DNA from: Taibaiella chishuiensis
GTDB taxonomy: Bacteria > Bacteroidota > Bacteroidia > Chitinophagales > Chitinophagaceae
Direction of reading: 5' to 3'
Assembly: GCF_003014535.1 (NCBI RefSeq)
Contig: NZ_PYGD01000005.1
Location: 272,728-336,727 of the forward strand
DNA length: 64,000 nucleotides
Part shown: positions 26,015 to 34,965 of the stretch, piece by piece
Position numbering within the stretch: the stretch's first letter is position 1
Layout: each line of letters starts with the position of its first letter
The notes under the pieces: generated by a model
The model's input: only the letters and a program-made list of their open reading frames with translations
What the model was told of the DNA's origin: nothing
Databases searched by the model: none
Program-made: the position numbers and the translations under genes

Positions 26015-27730
26015 ATGCTTAAAAGATCATTGCCCCTACTGCTCTTCTTTTGCCTGTTTTCTTTTATCTGTCCTGCCCAGGAAGACCGTGAACTCCGCAT
26101 AGAGCGGCTGGAAAACAATCCCTATCCCGATCCTACCAATGCCTTTATCAGTCTTAAGGAACAACTGAAAGGCGAACTGATGCAGAAAGACCAGTTGAAA
26201 GCCGGCATTACCCTGCAGAAAATGGGTAATATGTGTTACCGGCTTGGGCATTTCGATCAATCGTTCGAATATTACCTGCAGGCGCAAAAAATATTCGAGG
26301 CTGAAAAGGCCTACCGGCACAGCGCTTCACTGGCCAATGAAATGGGCATTCTCTACTATTATAATAAAGATATAAAAGGCGCCAGGCAGCAATACGAACA
26401 GGCCCTCGACCTCTTTACCCGGCTTAAAGACCAGGCAGGCATTGCCGATACTTATGGACGCATGGGCCACCTTTTCGAAAAACAGCGCCAATACGACAGC
26501 GCCGCCCTTTACCAGAAGACCGCCCTGCAAGCCTACCAACGTATCAACGATGTACAGGGCATCGCCAAGATTTATGAGAACCTGGGCAGCATTAACGAAG
26601 ACCTGGAGCAATATGACTCGGCCAGCTATTATTTCAAACAGGCCGATATACTGTACCAAAAGGCCGGCGTAGACATCGATCGCATCGAGGTTTTAAATAA
26701 TATCGGCGATATCTACCGTAAAACAGGTTTTTACAGGGAGGGCCTTACCTATACCTTCCGCGCCATCGAACTGGCACAAAAGTACAGGGAACACTACCAG
26801 CTCTGTTCGGCTTACCGCGATGTGGGTAAAAGTTATAACCTGATGCACATGAACGACAGCGCGTTTTACTACCTGGAGCTCAGCCGTAAAAACCTGCTCG
26901 AGATTTACTCGGAAGAAAGCAACAAACAGATCGCCTTTTTACAGGTGCAATACGAGATCAATAAAAAAAACCAGGAAATAAGCCGGCTGCAGGTCGAAAA
27001 ACGCGTCAACATCATTATCGGCATCTCCGTATTTATCGTTATCCTGCTCCTGGTCACTTTGGGCATTACCGTAATCAGCCGGCAAAAACTAAAGATCCGC
27101 AATGAACAGATCCAGCACGAAAACGAAAAACAAGTACTGGAAACACAGAACAAACTGGCTGAAGCGGAACTGAAAAGCCGCAGCCTGGAAGAAGAAAAAC
27201 TCAAGACCGAGATCAAAAACAGGCAGCTCGAACAGGAAAAACTTTCAGCCGAGCTAAAATCGAGACACCTGGAGGAGGCTTCTCTAAAACAGGAAATCGA
27301 GATCAAGGCCAAAGAACTGAGCACCCATACCCTGCATATTATCCAGAAAAACCACCTGCTCGAAAACATGAGAGGCCGGCTCGAGTTTCTGGTAAAAGAC
27401 GATAAAAGGGACCAGAAAAAACAGCTCAAAGAATTGATCCTGCAGATCAACCAGAGCTTCAATAACGATAAATACTGGGAAGAATTCCGGAATACCTTCG
27501 AACAGATACATGCTTCTTTTTTCAATAACCTGAAGCAGTATGCTTCCGATTTTACCGCCTCCGAAATGCGGCTGATCTCCCTGTTAAAGATGAACCTGAA
27601 CTCGGGCGATATCGCCACGATCCTGGGTATCTCGCAGGATAGCCTGCGGGTAGCGCGGTACCGCCTGCGTAAAAAACTGAACCTGGAACAAGGCGAAAAC
27701 TTAAGCGCCTTTTTCCAGTCGCTCGACTAG
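26015..27730 (+). CDS. Membrane-bound TPR protein with C-terminal LuxR-like HTH
   Basis: 571 residues from the ATG at 26015, chosen because a signal peptide starts there (LLLFFCLFSFICPAQ). Residues about 40-320 form a series of TPR repeats (for example ADTYGRMGHLFEKQRQYDSA, IAKIYENLGSINEDLEQYDS) and face the periplasm. A TM helix follows at about 330-352 (IIIGISVFIVILLLVTLGI), then a long charged coiled coil (about 360-440) and a C-terminal HTH (about 515-560, MNLNSGDIATILGISQDSL). This design is common in Bacteroidota and couples a periplasmic TPR sensor to cytoplasmic DNA binding. It precedes the TonB receptor/phytase operon by 214 bases; control of that operon is possible but unproven. Confidence 0.88.
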   Translation: MLKRSLPLLLFFCLFSFICPAQEDRELRIERLENNPYPDPTNAFISLKEQLKGELMQKDQLKAGITLQKMGNMCYRLGHFDQSFEYYLQAQKIFEAEKAYRHSASLANEMGILYYYNKDIKGARQQYEQALDLFTRLKDQAGIADTYGRMGHLFEKQRQYDSAALYQKTALQAYQRINDVQGIAKIYENLGSINEDLEQYDSASYYFKQADILYQKAGVDIDRIEVLNNIGDIYRKTGFYREGLTYTFRAIELAQKYREHYQLCSAYRDVGKSYNLMHMNDSAFYYLELSRKNLLEIYSEESNKQIAFLQVQYEINKKNQEISRLQVEKRVNIIIGISVFIVILLLVTLGITVISRQKLKIRNEQIQHENEKQVLETQNKLAEAELKSRSLEEEKLKTEIKNRQLEQEKLSAELKSRHLEEASLKQEIEIKAKELSTHTLHIIQKNHLLENMRGRLEFLVKDDKRDQKKQLKELILQINQSFNNDKYWEEFRNTFEQIHASFFNNLKQYASDFTASEMRLISLLKMNLNSGDIATILGISQDSLRVARYRLRKKLNLEQGENLSAFFQSLD

Positions 27731-27887
27731 GTAACATACAGGCAATGTTATGGTCACAATTTCTTAATGAAGATTTCGTTACACTCATTACAATTGATTA
27801 TCAATAATTTAAAACGTTAAAATTGCTATTGTTCACGCCTGGTTCACGGTTGATGTAACGCTGCTTCCTTTTTGTTCGCCCTCAAAA

Positions 27888-27919
27888 TTTGCAAGCTGAG
27901 CGACGGCGGGCCACCTTTG
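27888..27919 (+). promoter_or_regulatory. Candidate Bacteroidota promoter of the TonB receptor/phytase operon
   Basis: TTTG at 27888-27891 and CACCTTTG at 27912-27919, 20 bases apart. This fits the Bacteroidota consensus (TTTG at -33, TAnnTTTG at -7, first base C instead of T). A start of transcription near 27925 would give a 5' leader of about 20 bases before the ATG at 27945. Confidence 0.5.
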
Positions 27920-27944
27920 CATCGTTAATCGAAACCAGCATACG

Positions 27945-30713
27945 ATGCGCATTTTATTACTTCTTTTTATCGGCCTCCTGCCTACCGGTACCATCGCCCT
28001 GGCAGGCACTATTAAAGGCCGGGTTACTGAAAGCGAAAGCGGCGAAACAGCAGTAGGCGCCAGCATCAGCATTAAAGAAAATGCTATTTATAATACTGTT
28101 GCGGGGCTCGACGGTTCTTTCGAAATCAAAGGCATCCCGGCGGGTACTTATACCCTTCAGATCGCCTACCTGGGCACGCAACCTGCCGAACGCTCCATTA
28201 CCCTTACCGAAGCCGGGCCACTGTCCCTTAACGTTACGATATCTCAACGCCAGGGCCAGCAGTTGAGCGAAGTAGTGATCGGCGATAAAAAAGACGGGGG
28301 TAGCGAAAATACCGCACGCAACCTGGAGCAGAAGGCCGACCAGGTTATGAATATCGTATCGGCCAAAGCCATCCAGATCTCTCCCGACATCACCGTGGCC
28401 AACGTGATCCAGCGCGTATCGGGTGTATCGATAGAACGCAACAGCAACGGCGATGGCCAGTTTGCGATCCTGCGCGGTATGGATAAACGCTATAACTATA
28501 CGATGGTGAACGGCGTAAAAATTCCCAGTCCCGACGATAAGTACCGTTATGTACCACTCGATATCTTTCCCGCCGAGCTGCTGGACCGGCTCGAAGTCTA
28601 TAAATCATTAACACCCGATATGGAAGGCGATGCCGTAGGCGGCGCCGTAAATATGGTGATGAAAGACGCCCCGGGACACCTTACCCTCAGCGCCAACCTT
28701 GCTACCGGTTACAGCGAGCTCTTTATGAACAGGGATTTCCAGGGTTATGCCTCCGGCAAAGTGAATAAAGAAAGCCCCTGGGAGGCCAATGGCAAAGCTT
28801 ATAAAGCCACCATGAAGGATTTCCCGGCCACCACGCTCGACTATTCCAATAAAAAACCGATGCCCAATATCATCGGTGGCCTGGCCATCGGCAACCGCTT
28901 CTTCCGGAATAAACTGGGGGTGATCGTTGCGGGCAGCTACCAGAATACCTACCGCGGCGCCAACAGCACCCTGTTCGACCAGGAAACGGTGGGCACCTAT
29001 TCGGTAGTAAGCCTTACGAAGAAAAAAGATCGCTTTTATTCAGAACAACAGGTACGCAGCGGCGTACACGTAAAATTGGATTACAACATAAACAGCCGGC
29101 ACCAGATCCGCTGGTACAATGCCTATCTCGGTTTGAACAACGTACAGGTAAGAGACGAGGCGGGTAAAGCCCTGAACTACGGCCAAAGCGGCGATACGGC
29201 TACCCTCTCGCTCAGCACCAGGTCCAGGCTTACCCAACAGCGTATCTATAACAGTACCCTGCAGGGCAAACACCAGCTGGGCGAGCGTTTCAAGGCCGAC
29301 TGGTCGGCGGTATATTCCAAAGCCACCAATGCAAGACCGGAGAACAACCTGGTAAGCCTGAATGGCTTCGAGGTATACGGCCGGCAATACACGACTTTCC
29401 CGAGCGGCATGTCGCGGCGCTGGGAGCACAATTCCGACCGGGACCTTGCCGGTTACCTCAACCTTACCTATAGCCATAACCTGGGCGGCCTGTCGCTGGA
29501 ATGGAAGGCCGGCGGTCTTTATCGCGACAAAGCACGCGACAACTTCAGCATCAATTACGACTTTAAACCGGTTAATACTTTCGACCGGTACGGTACCGAC
29601 TTCAACACCTATGATGAAATACAGTGGAATGCAGGCTCCTCGGCCGTGAACCCCGCTGCCACCTATACCGCTTACGAACGGGTAGCCGCCGGTTACCTGC
29701 AGTTCAGGATCAACAGCGACCGCATGGAACTGACCGGTGGCGCCAGGGCCGAACATACCAACCAGGGCTATCATATGACTTATCCGGTAATTACCGAACC
29801 GCATCCCGACGGCGAACAGCAGTATACCAACCTGCTGCCTTCGCTGAGTTTCAAATACAAGGCCGGCAGCAAAACCAATGTGCGCGCCTCTTATTTCAGG
29901 AGCATCAACCGTCCCGGCTTTTCGGAGATCGTACCTTATAAAATCGTAAACGAAGATTACCAGGAGCGCGGTAATTATTACCTGCAACATGCCGTAGCAG
30001 ATAACGCAGATGTGCGGTACGAATGGTTTCCGCATGCAGGCGAATCGTTTATGGCCGGCGCCTTTTACAAACGTATCCAGAACCCGATTGAGTTTACCCT
30101 GCAACAGGACTCCACCCGCGGCCAGGATGTATACTATGGTCCACGCAACTGGGGCACTGCGCATAACTTCGGTATAGAGCTCGACTTTATAAAATACTTC
30201 AATAAGATCGGTATTAAGGGTAATTATACCTATACCCATTCCGCCATCACTACGCCCAAGGCGCAACGGGTAAACAATACAGACGGTTCGCCGGGCACCC
30301 ATCTCGAATACCCCGACCAGACACGCCCGCTTTATGGACAGGCGGCGCATATCGCCAACCTGTCACTGTTGTACAAGGATGTGAAGCAAGGCTGGGATGC
30401 CCAGCTGGCGGGCAATTATACCGGAAAACGCATCGTGACTGTATCGCAGTTCCTCGACCGTGACATCTGGCAAAAGGCTTTTGTACAGCTCGATTTTTCA
30501 ATAGAGAAAAAATTCAAACAACATTTCAGCGTGTTTGCCAAAGTGAACAATATCCTAAACACACCGATGGAAACATTCATCATCGGTAAAACCAACTACG
30601 ATCCTGCCAAATCCAATATCAATACCGAAGGGCAGGACCTGAACAGCAATACCCTGATCCAACGTGACTATTTCCAGCGGTCCTACCTGCTGGGCGTACG
30701 ATATGCTCTTTAA
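27945..30713 (+). CDS. TonB-dependent outer-membrane receptor with carboxypeptidase-regulatory-like N-terminal domain
   Basis: 922 residues. A signal peptide (LLLLFIGLLPTGTIALAG) leads to a carboxypeptidase-regulatory-like beta domain (about 20-110, GRVTESESGETAVGASI), then the plug (about 140-235, NVIQRVSGVSIERNSNGDGQ; LEVYKSLTPDMEGDAVGGAV) and a beta-barrel to the end (SYLLGVRYAL). It takes up a large or scarce substrate through the outer membrane with TonB energy. No SusD partner is adjacent. Its operon partners (beta-helix lipoprotein and phytase) suggest import linked to phytate or a similar phosphorylated compound. Confidence 0.93.
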   Translation: MRILLLLFIGLLPTGTIALAGTIKGRVTESESGETAVGASISIKENAIYNTVAGLDGSFEIKGIPAGTYTLQIAYLGTQPAERSITLTEAGPLSLNVTISQRQGQQLSEVVIGDKKDGGSENTARNLEQKADQVMNIVSAKAIQISPDITVANVIQRVSGVSIERNSNGDGQFAILRGMDKRYNYTMVNGVKIPSPDDKYRYVPLDIFPAELLDRLEVYKSLTPDMEGDAVGGAVNMVMKDAPGHLTLSANLATGYSELFMNRDFQGYASGKVNKESPWEANGKAYKATMKDFPATTLDYSNKKPMPNIIGGLAIGNRFFRNKLGVIVAGSYQNTYRGANSTLFDQETVGTYSVVSLTKKKDRFYSEQQVRSGVHVKLDYNINSRHQIRWYNAYLGLNNVQVRDEAGKALNYGQSGDTATLSLSTRSRLTQQRIYNSTLQGKHQLGERFKADWSAVYSKATNARPENNLVSLNGFEVYGRQYTTFPSGMSRRWEHNSDRDLAGYLNLTYSHNLGGLSLEWKAGGLYRDKARDNFSINYDFKPVNTFDRYGTDFNTYDEIQWNAGSSAVNPAATYTAYERVAAGYLQFRINSDRMELTGGARAEHTNQGYHMTYPVITEPHPDGEQQYTNLLPSLSFKYKAGSKTNVRASYFRSINRPGFSEIVPYKIVNEDYQERGNYYLQHAVADNADVRYEWFPHAGESFMAGAFYKRIQNPIEFTLQQDSTRGQDVYYGPRNWGTAHNFGIELDFIKYFNKIGIKGNYTYTHSAITTPKAQRVNNTDGSPGTHLEYPDQTRPLYGQAAHIANLSLLYKDVKQGWDAQLAGNYTGKRIVTVSQFLDRDIWQKAFVQLDFSIEKKFKQHFSVFAKVNNILNTPMETFIIGKTNYDPAKSNINTEGQDLNSNTLIQRDYFQRSYLLGVRYAL

Positions 30714-30751
30714 AAAATCCAATCCTTTACTTATTCTTTAAAAACCGACAA

Positions 30752-32017
30752 ATGAAACCGTTACATTTCGTGCTGACTACTGCAACCGCAGCCACTTTAC
30801 TGTTTGCAAGCTGCAGCAACAAAGACAAGACCCCAACGCCGGAGCCCGGCGTAAACCCGGTAGACACCGCACTTTCGGGCAGTGTGTCCGGAACATGGAC
30901 CAAAAACGGCACCTACCACGTTACCGGCGATATCATTATCCCCGAAGGTAAAAGCCTGACCATCGAAGCCGGCGCCAAAGTAATTTTCGATGCCAATACC
31001 AAACCTGAATTCCTGGTAAAAGGCAACCTGTACGCCGTGGGAACCGATGCTGCACCTATCCAGTTTACCGTAGAAGACAACAAAAAAGCTGCCTTCGGTA
31101 TGAACTGGGGTGGTATTATGGGCGGTCCTACCTGCGGCGAGATCATCCTGGACCATTGTATTATCGAGCAGGGCGGTAACGCCACCACTGAAGGTTCGGC
31201 CTCTGTAGCCGCCGGTTTCTACAAAGCCGCTGCGGGCAACCGCGTACCGGTATTATGGTATGGCAACCCTTCGGGCAAACTGGTCGTTACGCATTGCACC
31301 ATACGCAATTTCGGCGAAGACGGGTTCTATATCGAGGGTGGTAACGTAATCGTAGATCATAACATGATCTATACGACCGGCGTGGATAACGGCGATGCGA
31401 TCAATATCAAATCCGGTGTACATGCGGATGTGGCGTTCAATACCATATTCAGCCCCAATACCAATGCGCTGAAGCTGTCCAATTCCGGCGACCGTGCCGT
31501 TACCGCTTATGTATATGGTTATAACAATACCATTATCAATTGCGGCTGGAGAAGGGCTACCACCAAAGGCGGTTCTATCTGGGTAGAGAAAGGCGTTATC
31601 GTGGAACTGTATAACAACCTGCTGGTGAACGACCGCTTCGGTATCAAAAGAGATAAGACCAACACCGAAAACACGGCTTCTAAATTTGGTCATACGCTTT
31701 ACTTCGGCTACAACCAGACCACAGTAACGCAGTTCCAGCCTTCCGACGAAATCATTGCCGGCGCCAACGATGTGATCTCCGCTGCCGTAGGTGCTAACGA
31801 TCCTAAATTTGTAAACTTCCCGTTGAGTACCGACATGGCCAGCGCTACCTTCAACACCGCCTGGGACTTCCATATCCAGGCCGGATCGCCTGCCCAGAAC
31901 CATGGCAAAACCGACTTCAACAGCCACTTCATGACCAATGCGATCAGCTTTGGCAACGGTGCATCGTATAAATCACCTGCAGCTGGCAGCTATATCGGCG
32001 CCTGGGATGTAAAATAA
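30752..32017 (+). CDS. Right-handed parallel beta-helix lipoprotein
   Basis: 421 residues. The lipoprotein signal ends in lipobox FASC, followed by a Thr/Pro-rich linker. From about residue 40 the sequence has the short-strand periodicity of a parallel beta-helix: GKSLTIEAGAKVIFDAN, GGNVIVDHNMIYTTGVDNGD, GVHADVAFNTIFSPNTNALK. This resembles pectate-lyase-like surface lipoproteins, but no catalytic set is recognised. It is 38 bases after the TonB receptor and 74 before the phytase, so it is probably a surface-binding or processing partner. Confidence 0.85.
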   Translation: MKPLHFVLTTATAATLLFASCSNKDKTPTPEPGVNPVDTALSGSVSGTWTKNGTYHVTGDIIIPEGKSLTIEAGAKVIFDANTKPEFLVKGNLYAVGTDAAPIQFTVEDNKKAAFGMNWGGIMGGPTCGEIILDHCIIEQGGNATTEGSASVAAGFYKAAAGNRVPVLWYGNPSGKLVVTHCTIRNFGEDGFYIEGGNVIVDHNMIYTTGVDNGDAINIKSGVHADVAFNTIFSPNTNALKLSNSGDRAVTAYVYGYNNTIINCGWRRATTKGGSIWVEKGVIVELYNNLLVNDRFGIKRDKTNTENTASKFGHTLYFGYNQTTVTQFQPSDEIIAGANDVISAAVGANDPKFVNFPLSTDMASATFNTAWDFHIQAGSPAQNHGKTDFNSHFMTNAISFGNGASYKSPAAGSYIGAWDVK

Positions 32018-32032
32018 TTTTTCGCGTACCCG

Positions 32033-32066
32033 CCCTGTTCCCGGCGCCTGCAAACCGGGAACAGGG
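32033..32066 (+). terminator. Intercistronic hairpin before the phytase gene
   Basis: A perfect 12-bp inverted repeat (32033-32044 with 32055-32066), loop of ten bases. It is followed by TTCCTG, not a T-run, so it may stabilise the upstream mRNA or weakly attenuate the phytase gene rather than fully terminate. Confidence 0.5.
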
Positions 32067-32091
32067 TTCCTGAACAAATTCAATTGTAATT

Positions 32092-33168
32092 ATGAAACAT
32101 ATTGTGACACTCTGTGTTGCGGCATCGATAGGGTTTACAGCCTGCAACAGCAGTCATGCCGAAAAAACAGGCAAGGACAAACTACAGCCTGTTGCACCGG
32201 ATGCCCTGAAACCCGCGGTGGTGACCGAAGCGATAAACTATGATACCGATGATCCCTGTATCTGGATCAACAGTAAAGACACGGCACAAAGCCTGGTGAT
32301 CGGCACCGACAAGGACTCGGACGGCGGCCTTTTTGTCTTCAACCTGCAAGGCAAGATCGTGAATAAAGTAACCGGCCTGAAACGGCCCAATAACGTAGAC
32401 CTGGCTTATGGCCTGCAACTTGGCGGTACGGCTACCGACTTTGTAGCCACTACCGAACGGGAAACGAACAAGCTGCGCCTGTTCCGTGTACCTGATATGA
32501 CTCCGATCGATAACGGTGGCATCCCTGTGTTTGACGACAGCGAAGAAAAAGCGCCGATGGGCATATCGCTGTATACCCGTGCTGCAGACCATGTTATATT
32601 CGCCATTGTGGGCCGCAAAACAGGACCTGCAGAAGGTTATCTCTACCAATACCGTCTGGAAGACGATGGCACCAGTCATGTAAAAGGCACGCTGGTACGT
32701 AAATTCGGCCGCTACAGCGGCAAGAAGGAGATCGAATCGATAGCGGTGGATAACGAACTGGGTTATGTTTATTATTCAGACGAAACCTATGGCGTGCATA
32801 AATACTATGCCGATCCTGCTAAAGGCAATGAAGAACTGGCCTTGTTTGCCCGTACCGGCTTTATTTCAGACCATGAAGGAATTTCGATCTATAAAACGGG
32901 CCCTGCTACCGGTTATATCCTGGTATCCAACCAACAGAAGAATACCTTTATGGTCTATTCGCGCGAAGGCAGCACCGACAACGCCCAGGACCATCCGCTC
33001 CTGGCGGAAGTACCGGTAAGCACTATCGAATCCGACGGATCGGATGTAACGAATGTGGCGCTGGGCGCGCGGTTTCCCAAGGGTATGTTTGTAGCCATGA
33101 GTAACGGTAAAGTATTCCATTATTACGATTGGCGCGACATACAACGGATCATTGACCGTAAACATTAA
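32092..33168 (+). CDS. Beta-propeller phytase, lipoprotein
   Basis: 358 residues, usual for beta-propeller phytases. Phytases release phosphate from inositol hexakisphosphate. The N-terminus is a lipoprotein signal (GFTAC). The phytase signature follows: DTDDPCIWINSKDTAQSLVI, GLKRPNNVDLAYGLQL, TERETNKLRLFRV, a six-bladed repeat pattern with GKKEIESIAVDNELGYVYYS and FISDHEGISIY, the acidic residues that bind Ca ions and phosphate. As last gene of the TonB-receptor operon it probably acts at the outer membrane or in the periplasm. A terminator follows 38 bases downstream. Confidence 0.92.
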   Translation: MKHIVTLCVAASIGFTACNSSHAEKTGKDKLQPVAPDALKPAVVTEAINYDTDDPCIWINSKDTAQSLVIGTDKDSDGGLFVFNLQGKIVNKVTGLKRPNNVDLAYGLQLGGTATDFVATTERETNKLRLFRVPDMTPIDNGGIPVFDDSEEKAPMGISLYTRAADHVIFAIVGRKTGPAEGYLYQYRLEDDGTSHVKGTLVRKFGRYSGKKEIESIAVDNELGYVYYSDETYGVHKYYADPAKGNEELALFARTGFISDHEGISIYKTGPATGYILVSNQQKNTFMVYSREGSTDNAQDHPLLAEVPVSTIESDGSDVTNVALGARFPKGMFVAMSNGKVFHYYDWRDIQRIIDRKH

Positions 33169-33205
33169 TACAGTTACCAGGACCAACAACCATAACCAAA
33201 TACCC

Positions 33206-33229
33206 GGGGCTTTAACAAGCCCCTTTTTC
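33206..33229 (+). terminator. Terminator of the phytase operon
   Basis: Inverted repeat GGGGCTT / AAGCCCC (33206-33212 with 33217-33223), loop TAAC, followed by TTTTT. Confidence 0.85.
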
Positions 33230-33284
33230 TATGCAGTTAAAAGTGCAGCAACCGTGGCTATAAAGTAACGACAAACAGGCGTCG

Positions 33285-33773
33285 TTACTGCTTTTTAGCG
33301 ATAAAACTGATGCGACCATTCGTTTCGAGTATAACTTTGTCTATACCCTCGAACGACTCCTGTTTCATTTCCAGGTGCAGGCTCTCCAGTAGGTCCGACT
33401 TACTGAGGTTTACCTGTTTCATCGCCTCATCCAGTAGCTTACCGTTTTCGAATAAGACCACCGCATTGCCTTTCAGCAAGCGGTTCAGCTCGTTATTACG
33501 CTCGGAAGCCCAGGCCAGCAGGCGGTTTACAACCACCATGACCCCGGAGGCTGCTATCGCCGAAAACAAAGGCGAAGCGCCTACCACGCCCCTCGCGAGC
33601 ACCGCACCCAGCATGATAACGATCACGTTATCGAGCGCCGACTTCTGCCCGAATATACGAATGCCACCGACACGCAGCAGGAGCAATGCCGCAAAAAAAA
33701 CCAGGAGCGCCCTTAACATCATGGGTAAAGGGGCCAGCTGTTCGTCGGTATCCAGCAGTTGCGTAATAGTCAT
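33285..33773 (-). CDS. DUF421 (YetF-like) membrane protein
   Basis: 162 residues. N-terminal hydrophobic helices (MMLRALLVFFAALLLLRVGG, ALDNVIVIMLGAVLARGVVG, FSAIAASGVMVVVNRLLAW) are followed by a cytoplasmic DUF421 domain (NELNRLLKGNAVVLFENGKL, LLESLHLEMKQESFEGIDKV). The early motif GGIRIFGQKSALDNVIVI is the family hallmark. Members are linked to stress and spore physiology in other phyla; the reaction is unknown. Its start overlaps the stop of the pyrophosphatase gene by four bases, so it is translated in the same transcript. Confidence 0.87.
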   Translation of the reverse strand: MTITQLLDTDEQLAPLPMMLRALLVFFAALLLLRVGGIRIFGQKSALDNVIVIMLGAVLARGVVGASPLFSAIAASGVMVVVNRLLAWASERNNELNRLLKGNAVVLFENGKLLDEAMKQVNLSKSDLLESLHLEMKQESFEGIDKVILETNGRISFIAKKQ

Positions 33774-34270
33774 ATAGTTTGTTTACGGATTTTCTTCATG
33801 GCCTGTTTCGCGGTGAGGTAGGCGTGGGGTTCGAATACCTTGCCTTCCGCTGCATTGTAGTTGATAAAAAAGTATTCCAACTCCTGTAACATCTTGGGAG
33901 GAACCTGTTTCCAGTCGCCCAGGCCGCGAAATACATCCGAGACCAGGGGAACGGCGACATAACGATCGTTTTCTTCCAAAGCCTGTCCCTTTTTACCCTG
34001 CCTCGCAGTAAAGCCGCCGATCAACCGGCATTGCATGGCAACACCCGGGAAACCAGGAAACTCGGATAGTACCAGGATATCCAGCGGATCGCCATCCTCG
34101 CCCCTGGTACCGGGTATAAAGCCAAAGTCATAAGGAAAGACCATACCGGCGGGCAGGATCTTTTTAATAAGAAAAAAACCGGTATCCTGCTGGTAAGCAT
34201 ATTTTTCACTGCTTCCCTTAGGTGTTTCGATCACCACATCGACCGGGTATAACTTATCGTTTTGTTTCAT
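33770..34270 (-). CDS. ppa: Soluble inorganic pyrophosphatase (family I)
   Basis: 166 residues from the ATG at 34270, where the family N-terminus begins. It hydrolyses pyrophosphate to two phosphates in the cytoplasm with Mg ions. The metal-binding core is present: FPYDFGFIPGTRGEDGDPLD (Asp-x-Asp-Pro-x-x-Asp type) and LVLSEFPGFPGVAMQCRLIG. The frame extends 25 codons upstream, but without family likeness. It overlaps the DUF421 gene by four bases (ATGA). A small HTH-like gene lies just upstream. Confidence 0.9.
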   Translation of the reverse strand: MKQNDKLYPVDVVIETPKGSSEKYAYQQDTGFFLIKKILPAGMVFPYDFGFIPGTRGEDGDPLDILVLSEFPGFPGVAMQCRLIGGFTARQGKKGQALEENDRYVAVPLVSDVFRGLGDWKQVPPKMLQELEYFFINYNAAEGKVFEPHAYLTAKQAMKKIRKQTI

Positions 34271-34368
34271 AGTATTATACTTTAAGAGAGAGATAACAGG
34301 TAGCCTGTCGCCCTGACCGGTACTCCGGCAAACACTTATGAGCATAACAAAAGACGATTGCCAAGGGG

Positions 34369-34584
34369 TCAGGCGTTACCATAGAGATAAACGCTCATCT
34401 CATCCATGGCCAGTACGCCATTAACACATAACTGCATGATTACCGAACGGATCCTGTCATGAGCAAAACCGAGCCGGGCAAGTTCTTCCTCCAGCGCAGC
34501 AATAGGCATGCTGACTTCATACTCCTGCGCAACACGCATCCCTTTGGCTTTAAGGATATCCAGTATGATTGTTTCTATTTCCAT
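34369..34584 (-). CDS. Small winged-helix-like protein of unknown function
   Basis: 71 residues. The layout (LDILKAKGMRVAQEYEVS, PIAALEEELARLGFAHDRIR, SVIMQLCVNGVLAMDEMSVY) has the helix-helix-helix-wing pattern of small winged-helix domains. I do not recognise a family. It is upstream of the pyrophosphatase gene by 98 bases on the same strand, and possibly co-transcribed with it. Confidence 0.55.
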   Translation of the reverse strand: MEIETIILDILKAKGMRVAQEYEVSMPIAALEEELARLGFAHDRIRSVIMQLCVNGVLAMDEMSVYLYGNA

Positions 34585-34965
34585 AATTCATTTTATTACT
34601 TGCAACAGCGCAGGTATGGTTATCGCGAATCACAATGCCGGGGACAGGCTACAGGGATATACACAAAAAGCATGCCCCTGCCCTATGCCTACTGGTAATC
34701 AAACCACTGAAAGGAAGTTGAAATGATTGCGTGTGCTGCATTACACGAAACAGGTATTTTTTTACACAAACAGCCACCTCATTACAGCAATGGTTCGGCA
34801 CCCGGCACGCCGGGTTGAGCCGGGGAGAAAAATACGGATAGTGGGTAATATTCAGGATAGCATTACACACAGGGATTGTGGTACCCAACTGAAGATCAGC
34901 AACCATAGCGTACGGCACGTATTTTGGATGGTAACCATTATTGTTCATTTTCAAAATCTATAGTT
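34585..34965. other. Gene-free divergent region
   Basis: 381 bases between the small HTH-like gene (leftward) and the KGG-motif protein (rightward). It contains a small palindrome, ACCCGG-CACG-CCGGGT, at 34799-34814. Both promoters should be here, but no clear -33/-7 pair was identified. Confidence 0.5.

Noticed and set aside
33264..33289. Inverted repeat AGTAACGAC/GTCGTTACT at the end of the DUF421 gene
   Set aside because: It overlaps the stop codon and has no T-run on the minus strand; effect unclear.
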